From Geomonas sp. Red32 (GTDB taxonomy: Bacteria > Desulfobacterota > Desulfuromonadia > Geobacterales > Geobacteraceae), in the NCBI RefSeq assembly GCF_023652955.1, contig NZ_JAKLOY010000001.1:434001-498000 (forward strand): a stretch of DNA of 64,000 nucleotides. Reading direction: 5' to 3'. This document shows, piece by piece, positions 1 to 8,975 of the stretch. Made by a program: the position numbers and the translations under genes. Below the pieces are notes generated by a model, which made no database searches, was not told the DNA's origin, and saw only the letters and a list, made by a program, of their open reading frames with translations. How positions within the stretch are numbered: the first letter of the stretch is position 1; each line of letters opens with the position of its first letter.

Positions 1-421
1 GATCGCCGGTCCTCACCACGTAGTTCACCAGGTTAGGCTGCTGGTTGGCGGCGAGGATCAGGCGGATCTGGGTGTAGGTCCCGGCAGGGAGCGTGGCCGT
101 CCCGAGGATCTGGGGGACGAAGTGGAAATCCATGAGGTCGACGTCGATACCGCTACTACCATTTGGGGTGGCCATAACCGGCAGGTTGGGGTCGGTGTCC
201 ATGAGGTTTTCCTGCCCCGCCCGCACGGCCACGACCTTGACCACTTTTACATGCACGCTGGAAAACGATCCGAAGGAGCGGGCATCGGTAAGGGCGGTGG
301 TAACCGTCCCGGTACTGGCCCCGCCTCCGCTTCCGCCGCAGCCGGAAAGCTGGACCAGGGTAAGGGCGCCCAGTAACAGCAACGCCGTGCAAAGCATCGA
401 AACCTTTGTTCTTTTCTCCAT
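1..421 (-). CDS. DUF4382-type lipoprotein (partial, C-terminus outside window)
   Basis: The first 140 residues are visible and the gene runs off the left edge. The N-terminus is a lipoprotein signal: charged start, hydrophobic stretch, then lipobox LSGC with the cysteine at residue 28 and a glycine-rich linker. The mature part (VTTALTDARSFGSF, then VHVKVVKVVAV and an LPAGTYTQIRLIL strand) looks like the DUF4382 family of surface lipoproteins. I recall this family as common in Geobacteraceae, and its function is unknown. The ATG at 421 is preceded by a strong AAGGAGG. The family call is by recognition; the lipoprotein call is from direct reading. Confidence 0.75.
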   Translation of the reverse strand, partial: MEKRTKVSMLCTALLLLGALTLVQLSGCGGSGGGASTGTVTTALTDARSFGSFSSVHVKVVKVVAVRAGQENLMDTDPNLPVMATPNGSSGIDVDLMDFHFVPQILGTATLPAGTYTQIRLILAANQQPNLVNYVVRTGD

Positions 422-823
422 GACTATGGAACCTCCTTGCGCGTTTCAGTACGACAGTGGGGGAGTAAAATATCACTCCGCAATATTCGCAAGTGTAGCG
501 AGGCTCCGCGAAAAGGCAAGAAAATTGTCTTTGCCCGCAGCGCACGGCTCATCCGTCCCCCCTTAACGCTTCGGCATTCTTACCGTAAATTTATCCTGGT
601 GCCGAATCCTCCTTCTCCCGTTACCGCCCTTCTCCTTTGACAACGATAATGAACATCTATATATTCCACCCAATCCACGCCTGGCCTCATATGAGAAGCA
701 CCGCCACCATCCATGAAGCCGTTGATAATGTGGACCTCGCTTCCCCGCCGGTGAGGCTCGTGGTCGGCGCCGCTGGCCGGCCTCCTAAAGATCCCGTTGG
801 GTTATCCCCTTATTGGAGAGTGA
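422..823. other. Intergenic region between divergent genes
   Basis: About 400 bases separate the left-edge lipoprotein gene from the LprI-like gene. Apart from the putative minus-strand promoter and the ribosome binding sites of the flanking genes I see nothing convincing. Short open frames here have no recognisable protein features. Confidence 0.5.
492..519 (-). promoter_or_regulatory. Putative sigma-70 promoter for the DUF4382 lipoprotein
   Basis: On the minus strand a TTGCCT box (514-519) is followed after 16 bases by TACACT (492-497), about 70 bases ahead of the start codon. Spacing and matches are reasonable but not ideal. Confidence 0.35.
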
Positions 824-1864
824 ATGAATGACCTTCACAACAGCCGCCGGCACCGGCTTCTCGAAAAGATGACGAGGCAAGCATTCCTGTTCGTACTCTT
901 CCTGGTGTGCATGGCACTCCCGATCCAAAGCTTTGGCGGCGACGATGGGTGGGAAGCTGTCTGCAAGGATGCGGAAAGGATACCGCTCCCGGCCAAAGAT
1001 CGGCCCGACGCGAATAGCGCAAAAGCTCTCGCGGGGTGTGAGTCGGCGAACCTCTATTACGGCTTCGACATCACCCCCGATCCGGTGAAAGCGCGCCACT
1101 GTGCCTACCTCGAGATGGACCGGGGAGACGAGCACGTTTTCGGAGGATCGGCCATCCTCATGATGATCTACGCGAACGGGAAAGGGGTGAAGAAGAACCC
1201 CGATGCCGCCATCAAGTTCGCATGCAAGCTCGAGGGAGCTCCTGCCGAGATGAGGTACCGGATCCAGCATCTTGTCGATCTCAAAGAAGGAAGCGATGGT
1301 AAACCGTTCGATCTCTGCGACGACATCACGAGCGGCTACATGCAAGGACACTGCGCCGGACGCGAGCAACGGTTTGCGGACGCGAAACTCAAACGGAAAG
1401 TGGACGGCATCCTTGCCAAGTGGAGCGAGCGGGATAAGCAGGGGTTCGCCCTCCTCAGGCACTCCTTCGAAAAGTTTTCGGAAGCACGAATTAGGAACGA
1501 GGTCGATACGACAGGCACTGCCCGGGCGGCCCTTCAGATCGAGGAGGAATCGAAGCTTTCCAAGGATTTTGTGACCAGCATCATGCGGTTTGAGAAAGGA
1601 AAGCTCCCGCACTTCACCAATGCGGAGTTCACCAAGGCCGACAGGGAATTGAACGAGGTATATGGAAAGATCCAGGGGCAGAAAGATTTTCAATGGGGTA
1701 GCGTGACAAAGCCGGGCATCAAGCTCACCCAAAGGATCTGGCTCAAATACCGTGAGGCCTGGGTGACCTTCGGCCACCTGAGGTATCCCCAGGTTAGCGA
1801 AGAAAGCTGGCGGACCTGGCTCACCAAGAAGCGCATCGCCATGCTCAAAGAGTATCTGGATTAG
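824..1864 (+). CDS. Exported LprI-like (DUF1311) protein
   Basis: This 346-residue protein has a signal peptide; the hydrophobic core begins at the second Met (residue 16, MTRQAFLFVLFLVCMALP), so that Met at 869 is a possible alternative start. The middle part has a Sel1-like feel (LYYGFDITPDPVKARHCAY) with several cysteines. The C-terminal ~90 residues carry the pattern of the lysozyme-inhibitor LprI/DUF1311 family: ADRELNEVYGKI, then QRIWLKYREAWVTF. By analogy it may act in the periplasm or envelope. Lysozyme inhibition is only a family-level guess. It stands alone, with a GGAGAG ribosome site at a workable distance. Confidence 0.65.
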   Translation: MNDLHNSRRHRLLEKMTRQAFLFVLFLVCMALPIQSFGGDDGWEAVCKDAERIPLPAKDRPDANSAKALAGCESANLYYGFDITPDPVKARHCAYLEMDRGDEHVFGGSAILMMIYANGKGVKKNPDAAIKFACKLEGAPAEMRYRIQHLVDLKEGSDGKPFDLCDDITSGYMQGHCAGREQRFADAKLKRKVDGILAKWSERDKQGFALLRHSFEKFSEARIRNEVDTTGTARAALQIEEESKLSKDFVTSIMRFEKGKLPHFTNAEFTKADRELNEVYGKIQGQKDFQWGSVTKPGIKLTQRIWLKYREAWVTFGHLRYPQVSEESWRTWLTKKRIAMLKEYLD

Positions 1865-1960
1865 TTACGGCATTGCGGAAGGCAGGAGGGACCGGGGGAC
1901 CGGCGACTCGAAGGGGAAACGGTTGGGGAAATCGGCGGGAATTTTGCCGGTGGGGAGGTA

Positions 1961-2689
1961 TCAGAGCTGGCTTTTCTCCTTGAGCTCGCGGATGAGCTCG
2001 ACCTGACGCTGGAACATGAAGCGGGAGATGATGGACTCCCCCTGCACGTTGGGACTGACGATGAAACGACAGATGGTGGCATCGTCGACCTTGCTGGTCG
2101 CGACGTGCTTTCCTTCCACCTCCACCCGGCATACCGAATTCTGCAAGAGGTCCGGCAAGACCAGCCGCAGCTTGAGTTCGGCCCCGTCCTGGAACTCCTG
2201 CTCGTCGATCCGGATGGAGGCGCCCCCCACCGATACATCGAGGATCCGTCCCGGCAATGACTGGGTGCTGAGAAGAAGTTCCGCCTCCATGGGAGGCTCC
2301 AGCTCGAGCCGCAACGCGCTCCGCCGTTCGGCCATGATGTCGACGAACACGAAATTCCTGAGCGAGGCCGCCATCCTCCGGACGTTGACGTTCTGGACCT
2401 CGGCCAGGATCGCGCAATCGAAGCGATCGCACTTGATGAAGGTGAAGCCCGAATGTTCCAGGGCCACGGCCTGCTGCTGGTGGACGTCGACTTCGAGGGC
2501 GCCGCGGCTGACCTCCACCAGGGAGGCCGGGTAGTTGATGGGAAGCCCTTTGTAGTAGTTGACCAGCCGGAGGTCGACGCGCACCTTCGCCTTGATGAGC
2601 TCATGGAAGGCCTGGGCGATCTGCAGCCGGTCGTCGTCGATCGACTGCTTGATGCGGCTCCGGTAAAACCGGGAGAATTCCTCGTTCAT
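1961..2689 (-). CDS. PilZ-domain protein (YcgR-like)
   Basis: The 242-residue protein ends in a PilZ domain with both c-di-GMP-binding elements: RSALR (RxxxR) near residue 120 and DVSVGG (DxSxxG) near residue 149. The N-terminal ~110 residues resemble the YcgR-type barrel that precedes PilZ in flagellar-brake-like proteins. It is predicted to be a cytoplasmic c-di-GMP effector; the output partner is not visible. It lies just downstream of a CheY-like gene on the same strand (38 bases apart), so the two are probably co-transcribed. Confidence 0.85.
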   Translation of the reverse strand: MNEEFSRFYRSRIKQSIDDDRLQIAQAFHELIKAKVRVDLRLVNYYKGLPINYPASLVEVSRGALEVDVHQQQAVALEHSGFTFIKCDRFDCAILAEVQNVNVRRMAASLRNFVFVDIMAERRSALRLELEPPMEAELLLSTQSLPGRILDVSVGGASIRIDEQEFQDGAELKLRLVLPDLLQNSVCRVEVEGKHVATSKVDDATICRFIVSPNVQGESIISRFMFQRQVELIRELKEKSQL

Positions 2690-2727
2690 GGGTCCTATCC
2701 TCAGTGAGGCAGGGGGCTTAGCGCCCC

Positions 2728-3123
2728 TCAGATCAGCCGGTACTTGGTCAGCACTCCCCGGATGTCGGCGCGCGATACCGGCTTCACCACGAAATCGTTG
2801 CAGTCGCCGTCCCAGAGAGCCTCTTCCATGGCTTCCGGGGTGGTGAGCGCGGTGGTCATGACGATGACCGCCTTCCCCTGCGCATCGATCCCCTGGTCGT
2901 GTTCCAGCTGGCGCATCTGTCTGAGCGCCTGCTGGCCGTCCATCTCCGGCATGAGAATGTCGAGCAGCACCAGGTCGAATGGCTTTTTCGCCGCGAGGGC
3001 GGAACCGAAAAGCTCGACCGCCTCTCTCCCGTCGGTCGCCGTCTCAACCTCGGCGTACTCGGCAAGGAAAAACTTCAACGTTTCACGGGCCAGATTCTCA
3101 TCCTCTGCGATCAAGCATCTCAT
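2728..3123 (-). CDS. CheY-like single-domain response regulator
   Basis: The 131-residue protein is one receiver domain: acidic pocket LIAEDEN at the start, phospho-acceptor Asp in DLVLLDILMPEMDG, the Thr of the VMTTA strand and the Lys of VVKPVSRAD. No output domain follows. The start at 3123 (MRCLIAEDE) is chosen because GGAAAGGAAG sits just ahead of it; the frame stays open 23 codons further upstream but without a better site. It precedes the PilZ gene, which suggests a shared c-di-GMP or motility-type circuit. Confidence 0.9.
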   Translation of the reverse strand: MRCLIAEDENLARETLKFFLAEYAEVETATDGREAVELFGSALAAKKPFDLVLLDILMPEMDGQQALRQMRQLEHDQGIDAQGKAVIVMTTALTTPEAMEEALWDGDCNDFVVKPVSRADIRGVLTKYRLI

Positions 3124-3491
3124 AGCGACTTCCTTTCCCCTGTCCCCGGCAGTCACCGGGCATCTCGTAACTGCGTCTCCCAACGGCTCCAAGGTTCAAG
3201 GCTTCAGCTCAAAGCGTAACCATCGGCGGTTCGAGATTCTTCACTCTTTTCGGCTAAATCGGCATTATCTTGAGAATTGTGAGAAAAAGGCGCCGGCTTG
3301 TCTTTTTTCTTTGAGGCGGAAAAGGATCTCGCGAGTTAGTAGTGAGAAGCGACGGCTCAGATAGAAGGAGTGAGAGAGGAGGAAAGAGCGGGACAGGTGG
3401 GGGTGGATGCTGTGTTTATGGCTTGAGCGGCGGCTTGGGGTGAAGTACTATTGCCCCTTGAAGAAAATTCCAGCTCAAAGGAGATACAGAT
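3124..3491. other. Intergenic region between divergent genes
   Basis: Upstream DNA shared by the CheY-like gene (minus) and the thiamine-binding gene (plus). It becomes more AT-rich around 3230-3320, as expected for promoters, but I could not pick a convincing -35/-10 pair. No repeats or RNA structures stood out. Confidence 0.4.
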
Positions 3492-3788
3492 ATGAAGGTA
3501 CTGGTCGATCTTTGCGTGGTTCCTCTCGGGGTCGGGGTCTCCCTCTCCCCCTACATCGCCGCCTGCCAGAAGGTGCTCGCGGAATCGGGACTGAAGACGG
3601 CGCTTCATTCTTACGGCACCAATATCGAAGGGGAGTGGGACGAGGTGTTCGCCGCGGTCAAGCGCTGCCACGAGGTGGTGCATGAGATGGGCGCGCCCCG
3701 GGTGACGACCACCATCAAGCTCGGCACCCGGACCGACCGCAACCAGACGATGGAGGACAAGATCCGGAGCGTTAAGGAAAAAATGTAG
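3492..3788 (+). CDS. MTH1187/YkoF-family thiamine-binding protein (DUF77)
   Basis: The 98-residue protein matches the small MTH1187 (DUF77) family: a VDLCVVPLGVGVSLSPYIA start, HSYGTNIEGEWDEVF in the middle and a TTIKLGTRTDR strand near the end. Members are ferredoxin-like folds that form tetramers and bind thiamine or its hydroxymethylpyrimidine part. GGAGATACAGAT precedes the ATG. It is a single gene facing the convergent FKBP-like gene. Confidence 0.85.
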   Translation: MKVLVDLCVVPLGVGVSLSPYIAACQKVLAESGLKTALHSYGTNIEGEWDEVFAAVKRCHEVVHEMGAPRVTTTIKLGTRTDRNQTMEDKIRSVKEKM

Positions 3789-3804
3789 CAACAGGGCCGG
3801 GGGG

Positions 3805-4200
3805 CTACTTCTCCTCCGGCTCGTCTCTAGTCACCAGTTCGACCTCCAGGTACAGGTCGCTCCCCGGCGGCGTTGCCATGCGCGCCGCGCGGGGACGCCG
3901 CGGGATGAACTCGTCGACATCCCCCCCGTCCCCCGGGCCGAAATCGTAAGCGATCCCCGGAGGGGTCTCACGCACGATGGCCGGGACCAGCGGGTGGCTT
4001 CCCGCCTCCTCGGCCGGAATCCTCAGGGAGCGCCGCTCTCCTGGCCGCATTTCCGCCACCGCGCGCTCCAGCGACGGCGGGATGCTCCCCGCCCCGGACA
4101 CGTAATCGGCCGTCTCCCACTCACCGGCCGGCTGCGCCTTCCCGTCGGCCGCCGTCAAACGATACAGGATTCTTACCTTTTTCCCCGGCTCGCTCAGCAT
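3805..4200 (-). CDS. FKBP-type peptidyl-prolyl isomerase-like protein
   Basis: The protein has 131 residues if started at 4200, where GGGGAGGAA precedes the ATG; the frame is open further upstream but without such a site. The first half follows the FKBP layout: VRILYRLTAADG, then IPPSLERAVAEMRPGERRSL, a strong echo of the FKBP 'G..aL.gM..Ge.r...iP' segment, and a closing strand DLYLEVELV. An insert of about 45 residues sits where the flap would be. There is no signal peptide, so it is likely cytoplasmic. It may be a degenerate isomerase or chaperone. It lies 119 bases downstream of the ROK kinase gene. Confidence 0.6.
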   Translation of the reverse strand: MLSEPGKKVRILYRLTAADGKAQPAGEWETADYVSGAGSIPPSLERAVAEMRPGERRSLRIPAEEAGSHPLVPAIVRETPPGIAYDFGPGDGGDVDEFIPRRPRAARMATPPGSDLYLEVELVTRDEPEEK

Positions 4201-4319
4201 AGATTCCTCCCCGGCTCCCGTGGTGATCCTCCCGCACAGCAATTCACAAAATATAGCAAAGGGATGGGGGTTTACAAACGAAGCGGGCCATAACCCTCTT
4301 CCCGGGGAGGGCCGCCGTT

Positions 4320-5225
4320 TCAGCTCGCGCCGATCCAGGCGGCGCCGAAGACTCCGGCGGAGTCGCCGAGCTTGTTTTTGAGGAGAGGGGTCTGCAGGCG
4401 ATCGTGGAAGGCGTACTGCCGCACCCGCTCGAAACCGGTGCTGTAGAGCTCGTCGATGTTGGAGAGTCCCCCTCCCAGCACCACGGCGTCGGGATCGAGA
4501 ATGGAGATCAGCCCTCCCAGGCATCTCCCGAAGTCGTCCAGGAAGGTGCCGAAGGCGGCATGGCAGCGGCTCTCTCCGCTACGCGCCCCTTCCACGATCT
4601 GGTCCATCCTCAGCCGTTCGCCGTACCGCTCGAAGAAGGCGCGCTCAACTCCCGAGCCGCTGATCTTGGTCTCCACGCAGCCGCGGTTGCCGCAGTAGCA
4701 GGGAGCCCCTAGCGGGTCGACGGAGACGTGCCCCCATTCGCCACAGATGCGATGGGGGCCTTCCCGCACCTCGCCGTCGAGATAGATGGCCCCGCCGCAG
4801 CCGGTCCCCATGATCACGCCGAAGACGAGTCGATACCCGGCGGCGGCCCCCATGCGGCACTCCGCCATAGTGAAGCAGTCGGCGTCGTTTCTCAACTTCA
4901 CCGGCCGCCCGAGGAGCCCTTCCAGGTCGGCCTGCAGCGGGCGCCCGATGAGGCAGACCGAGTTGGCGTTGCGCACGAGCCCGTTCGCCGCATCCACCGA
5001 ACCGGGGATGCCGATCCCGACCGTGTGCGGGCTCCCCGCGGGCACCTCCGCCGCGGCTTCGGCCACCATACCGGCCACCGACGAGACGATCGCGTGGTAC
5101 CCATCCTCGAGCGGGGTCGCCCTCCGCTTGCGGAGGAGGACCGAGCCGTCCGGGGCGAGGAGGACCGATTCGGTCTTGGTGCCGCCGAGGTCGATGCCGA
5201 TGCTGTAGCTATCCGGGGATTTCAA
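4320..5225 (-). CDS. ROK-family sugar kinase (glucokinase-like)
   Basis: The 301-residue protein has the ATP-phosphate loop IGIDLGGTKTES at the N-terminus, the ROK signature around GTGCGGAIYLDGEV, and the zinc motif with the histidine in WGHVSV followed by CYCGNRGCVET. These are typical of ROK glucokinases or fructokinases. Reading the catalytic region, NDADCFTMAE supplies the expected catalytic Asp. The substrate cannot be assigned from sequence; glucose is the default. It follows the Smr gene by 41 bases on the same strand, so the two probably share a transcript. Confidence 0.88.
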   Translation of the reverse strand: MKSPDSYSIGIDLGGTKTESVLLAPDGSVLLRKRRATPLEDGYHAIVSSVAGMVAEAAAEVPAGSPHTVGIGIPGSVDAANGLVRNANSVCLIGRPLQADLEGLLGRPVKLRNDADCFTMAECRMGAAAGYRLVFGVIMGTGCGGAIYLDGEVREGPHRICGEWGHVSVDPLGAPCYCGNRGCVETKISGSGVERAFFERYGERLRMDQIVEGARSGESRCHAAFGTFLDDFGRCLGGLISILDPDAVVLGGGLSNIDELYSTGFERVRQYAFHDRLQTPLLKNKLGDSAGVFGAAWIGAS

Positions 5226-5266
5226 ACGATGCCTCTTCCTGGAAGGGTTACTGCCGGCAGCCCCCC

Positions 5267-6040
5267 TTACTCGGGGGCCGGCTCATCCTCTTTCTTTTCC
5301 TTCAAAAAGACCACCACTGCGCCGCCTCCCCCCATGTCGTTGGGGGCCTGGACGAACTCGGAGACCATCCCCTTGCCGTTTTCCCTGAGCCACTTGGCGA
5401 CCGCGGCCTTCAGCACCGGCTCACCGTCGGAGTTGTACCCCTTCCCGGTGATCACCAGTACCCCCTTCTGCCTCCGGTTGTAGGCGCCGCGCACGAAACG
5501 GTCCAGGTTCTCCAGCGCCTCGTCCTTGGTGAGCCCGTGAAGGTCGAGCTGCAGGTCGACCCGGATGGCTCCTCGCCGCAGCTGCCGCAGACGGTTGACC
5601 GGAGCAGGCCGGGGCGAGGGATCCTCGTCCGGGAACTGGTCGGAAAAGCGGACGTCCATCCTGAGGGCCTCGACGGCCTGCAGGAAGACCTTTGCGTCCT
5701 CCTCGTCCCGCCTGGTCTTGACCGGCGGCTGGAGCTTCGGCTTCCCCGGGGCGGGGTGGGGCTGGTCCATACGGCGTACGCCGTCCATGGCATCGAAGAA
5801 GAAAAGCTCGTCCTCCATCTCCTCGCGGCTCTTCACCACCGGCCGGGGCTCCTTCTGCTTGGCACCCTTGGCACCCTTGACCGGCTTCGCCGCGCTGGCC
5901 GGTGCCGAAGGCCTGGCTCCGCCCTTGGCCGCCTGCCCGTTGGGCTCGGCTTCCCCGGCGACGGCCACCCCTTTGAGGGCCTTGAACGGGGAGACCGAGA
6001 ATTCCTTTTCCTTCTGCTGAGGAGTCTGTTTCTTTTTCAT
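5267..6040 (-). CDS. Smr (MutS2 C-terminal-like) domain protein
   Basis: The 257-residue protein has a long low-complexity, Lys/Pro/Ala-rich N-terminal half and a C-terminal Smr domain (about residues 155-250). Smr landmarks are LDLHGLTKDEAL, then LVITGKGYNSDGEPVLK and a GGGGAVVVFLK ending. The canonical His of the 'TGxGxHS' loop is replaced (GKGYNS). Stand-alone Smr proteins are nucleases or nucleic-acid-binding proteins of uncertain role. It is the first gene of a likely Smr-ROK operon and is divergent from the GspE-like gene. Confidence 0.85.
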   Translation of the reverse strand: MKKKQTPQQKEKEFSVSPFKALKGVAVAGEAEPNGQAAKGGARPSAPASAAKPVKGAKGAKQKEPRPVVKSREEMEDELFFFDAMDGVRRMDQPHPAPGKPKLQPPVKTRRDEEDAKVFLQAVEALRMDVRFSDQFPDEDPSPRPAPVNRLRQLRRGAIRVDLQLDLHGLTKDEALENLDRFVRGAYNRRQKGVLVITGKGYNSDGEPVLKAAVAKWLRENGKGMVSEFVQAPNDMGGGGAVVVFLKEKKEDEPAPE

Positions 6041-6171
6041 AGCAATAAAGCCTTCCGACTAACATTAAACAGCACCAATGAGGCATGGTATAATACCAAG
6101 GAATCCCAGCCCATGTCAATGAAGAGTCTCCCAGCCAGGGCGCGTCAACCGCCGTCGGCGAAGGAGTTTCC

Positions 6172-8085
6172 ATGATTCAAGATGCCGGTACCGGTGGTAC
6201 GGAGCGTAAGGACGGGGCGATCGACTCAGGGCTCGAGATCGCCGCACTGCTGGTGAAGTCGGGAGTCCTCGACCAGACGCGGCTGAAATACGCGCAGAGG
6301 GTCCGGGGGAAACTGGTCTCCCAGCGGACCCTTTTGGCCGTCATGCTCGAGCTCCGCTTCTTCTCCCGGGAACAGCTCCGGGAGACCCTCAGGAGCAACA
6401 TCGTTTCGGTCAAGCTCGGCGCGCTGCTGGTGGAACTTGGCTACCTGAAGCAGGCCGAGCTGCAGGCGGCGCTCGCCATCCAGCAGGAGACCGAGAACGC
6501 CAGGATGCTCGGCGAGATCCTGGTCGAGCAGCGTTTCATCGAGGAATACACCCTGGCCGAGGCGCTCGCCTACCAGCTCGGGTTCCGCTACCTCGACGTC
6601 AATCCCGACGACGTCGACCGCACCCTCCTCGCCCGCGTCCCCCCCCATTTCATGGTCCAGCACTGCTTCATTCCGGTCCGGCAGGAGGAGGGGAAGATCG
6701 TCGTGGCGATCGCCGACCCCCTCAACATGGAGACCAGGAAGACGGCCGAGAAACTTTTCGGTGCCAACACCGTCTTCGCCATCGCCACCACCAAGGGGAT
6801 CCGGGACGCCTTTACGACGCTAAAGCGGGGGAACCTGCAGGCGGAGGGGCCCGCCACCGACGAGCACACGGTGACCGGGATCGTGAACTCCATCTTCGAG
6901 GAGGCCCTCAGGGAGCGGGCCAGCGACATCCACATCGAGCCGATGCGCAACGTCCTCAGGGTCCGCTTCCGCCGCGACGGCATGCTCACCCTCTACAAGG
7001 ACTTCGTTCGCGAACTGGCGCTTCCCCTCTGCAGCCGGATCAAAGTCATGGCCGAGGCGGACATCGCCGAGCGCCGGCGCCACCAGGACGGCCGGATCTG
7101 CTACGAAAGCGCCAAAAGCGGCATCACCCTCGACATGCGGGTCTCCTTCTACGTCACCATCTACGGCGAGAAGATCGTGCTGAGGCTCCTGAGCAAGAAA
7201 GGGGAGCAGCTTCTGGACCTCAAGGAGATCGGGATGCCCCCCCGCATGCTCGACCACTTCATCGACGACGCGGTCGACTGCCCAAGCGGCGTCTTGATCG
7301 TCACCGGCCCCACCGGCAGCGGAAAGACCTCCACCCTCTACAGCTGCGTCCACTACCTCAACAACCTCCACACGAGCATCGTCACCGCCGAGGAGCCGGT
7401 CGAGTACGTGATCGAGGGGATCGCCCAGTGCTCCATCAACCAGAAGATCGGGGTGACCTTCGAGGAGACACTCCGGCACATCGTCCGCCAGGACCCGGAC
7501 GTGATCGTTTTGGGGGAGATCTGCGACAACTTCTCGGCCGAGACCGCCATCCAGGCCGCCCTCACCGGCCACAAGGTGCTGACCACCTTCCACAGCGAGG
7601 ACAGCGTCGGCGGGCTGCTGCGGCTGATGAACATGAACATCGAGCCGTTCCTGATCGCCTCCACGGTGGTCTGCGTCCTCTCCCAAAGGCTCCTGCGCAG
7701 GGTCTGCCCGGCCTGCAGCGAGCCCTATCTTCCCACCCCCAACGAGTTGAGGAGGATCGGCTACAGCAACCTCGACATCCGCGGCGCCGAGTTCCTGATC
7801 GGGAAAGGGTGCGCCAAGTGCCGCTACAGCGGCTACCAGGGGAGGATCGGCGTCTTCGAGATGCTGATCCCCAACGAACTGGTGAAGGACGCCGTCCTCA
7901 GCAAGAAGACCTCCTACGAGGTGAGGAAGATCTCCACCGAAACCACCGGGATGGTGACCCTCCTGGAATCGGGACTTTCCCTGGCTTCCCGCGGTGCAGT
8001 CTCCCTGCAGGACACGGTCCGCCTGCTCCCGAGGATCGGGAAGCCGAGGCCGATCGCCGAGATCAGAAGGCTTTTGGGGGAATAG
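6172..8085 (+). CDS. GspE/PilB/MshE-like secretion ATPase with MshEN-type N-domain
   Basis: The 637-residue protein is a type II secretion/type IV pilus assembly ATPase. The N-terminal part holds two consecutive helical repeats (residues ~81-137: KLGALLVELGYLKQAELQAA and LGEILVEQRFIEEYTLAEAL). These match the c-di-GMP-binding MshEN motif of MshE-type ATPases. The catalytic core shows SDIHIEPM, Walker A GPTGSGKT (379-386), Walker B region LGEICD (447-452), HSED and a four-Cys zinc site (CPAC at 512-515 and CAKC at 547-550). The usual GEIRD is GEICD here. No other pilus gene adjoins it; instead an HDOD gene follows 38 bases downstream. Confidence 0.9.
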   Translation: MIQDAGTGGTERKDGAIDSGLEIAALLVKSGVLDQTRLKYAQRVRGKLVSQRTLLAVMLELRFFSREQLRETLRSNIVSVKLGALLVELGYLKQAELQAALAIQQETENARMLGEILVEQRFIEEYTLAEALAYQLGFRYLDVNPDDVDRTLLARVPPHFMVQHCFIPVRQEEGKIVVAIADPLNMETRKTAEKLFGANTVFAIATTKGIRDAFTTLKRGNLQAEGPATDEHTVTGIVNSIFEEALRERASDIHIEPMRNVLRVRFRRDGMLTLYKDFVRELALPLCSRIKVMAEADIAERRRHQDGRICYESAKSGITLDMRVSFYVTIYGEKIVLRLLSKKGEQLLDLKEIGMPPRMLDHFIDDAVDCPSGVLIVTGPTGSGKTSTLYSCVHYLNNLHTSIVTAEEPVEYVIEGIAQCSINQKIGVTFEETLRHIVRQDPDVIVLGEICDNFSAETAIQAALTGHKVLTTFHSEDSVGGLLRLMNMNIEPFLIASTVVCVLSQRLLRRVCPACSEPYLPTPNELRRIGYSNLDIRGAEFLIGKGCAKCRYSGYQGRIGVFEMLIPNELVKDAVLSKKTSYEVRKISTETTGMVTLLESGLSLASRGAVSLQDTVRLLPRIGKPRPIAEIRRLLGE

Positions 8086-8123
8086 CGGAAAGCTTTCAGC
8101 ACGCTGTTGCACCGGAGGAAGTC

Positions 8124-8975
8124 ATGACGACGCGCCCGTTCGTAGAGGTGATCAAGGAGCAGCTTGAATCGGAGTCTCTCAACCTGCCGATGTTCCACCC
8201 CATCGCGGTGAAGCTGCAAGGGGTGCTCGCCACCAAGGAGTTCACCATCGAGCAGGTGGTCGGGCTGATCATCAAGGACCAGGCGCTCACCACCCAGATC
8301 CTGAGGCTCGCCAACTCGGCGCTCTTCAGCGGGCTCGCCAAGGTGACCACCATCACCGAGGCGGTGATCCGGCTGGGGGCCCAGGAGATCGCCAGCGTCG
8401 CCATGGTCGCCTCCCAGCAGAGTAGCTACCACAGCCTGACCGTCCCCGGCCTGAAGAGTCAGGCCCTGGTGCTCTGGCGGCACGCCATCGGCTCGGCGAT
8501 GGGAATGAGATGGCTGAGCGACAAGATCGGCTACAAGCACATCGCCCAGGAGGCCTTCATCGCCGGACTTTTGCACGACATCGGGAACCTCCTCATCCTG
8601 AAGGTACTGGAGGGATTGTGGCTGGCCGAGCCGGAGAGTAAGGGGGTGTCGCGGGAGCTGACCGCGGAGATCATGAGCGCCATGCACACCGAGTCCGGCC
8701 ATGCCCTCCTGCAGAAATGGAACCTTCCTGACCTGTACTGCAACATCGTGCGGGACCACCACAGGGAGGATGCCGATTTTTCGGACGTGCTCCTCTGCAT
8801 GATCCGGCTTGTCGATCACACCTGCCGGAAAGTCGGTATCGGCGGGCCGCCCGACAATAGCCTCATGCTGGCAGCCACCGCAGAAGCCCAGGCGTTGGGG
8901 ATCAAGGAGATACTGCTGGCGGAGCTTGAAATCATGATAGAGGATGCAATGGAGATGGTCAGCGGCGCTGCTTGA
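8124..8975 (+). CDS. HDOD-domain signalling protein
   Basis: The 283-residue protein is a single HDOD domain: IIKDQALTTQILRLANSALF near the start, ITEAVIRLGAQEIASV, then GLLHDIGNLLILK and a late IVRDHHRE. HDOD proteins are HD-like, usually non-catalytic regulators linked to second messengers and motility. The start has a GGAGGAA ribosome site. It follows the MshEN-type ATPase closely, so I infer a regulatory pairing. Its last codons (MVSGAA) lie inside a triplicated repeat that also encodes the end of the convergent PilZ gene. Confidence 0.9.
   Translation: MTTRPFVEVIKEQLESESLNLPMFHPIAVKLQGVLATKEFTIEQVVGLIIKDQALTTQILRLANSALFSGLAKVTTITEAVIRLGAQEIASVAMVASQQSSYHSLTVPGLKSQALVLWRHAIGSAMGMRWLSDKIGYKHIAQEAFIAGLLHDIGNLLILKVLEGLWLAEPESKGVSRELTAEIMSAMHTESGHALLQKWNLPDLYCNIVRDHHREDADFSDVLLCMIRLVDHTCRKVGIGGPPDNSLMLAATAEAQALGIKEILLAELEIMIEDAMEMVSGAA

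Noticed and set aside
637-831. 64-codon frame before the LprI-like gene
   Set aside because: Overlaps the next gene's ribosome site and has no supporting features.
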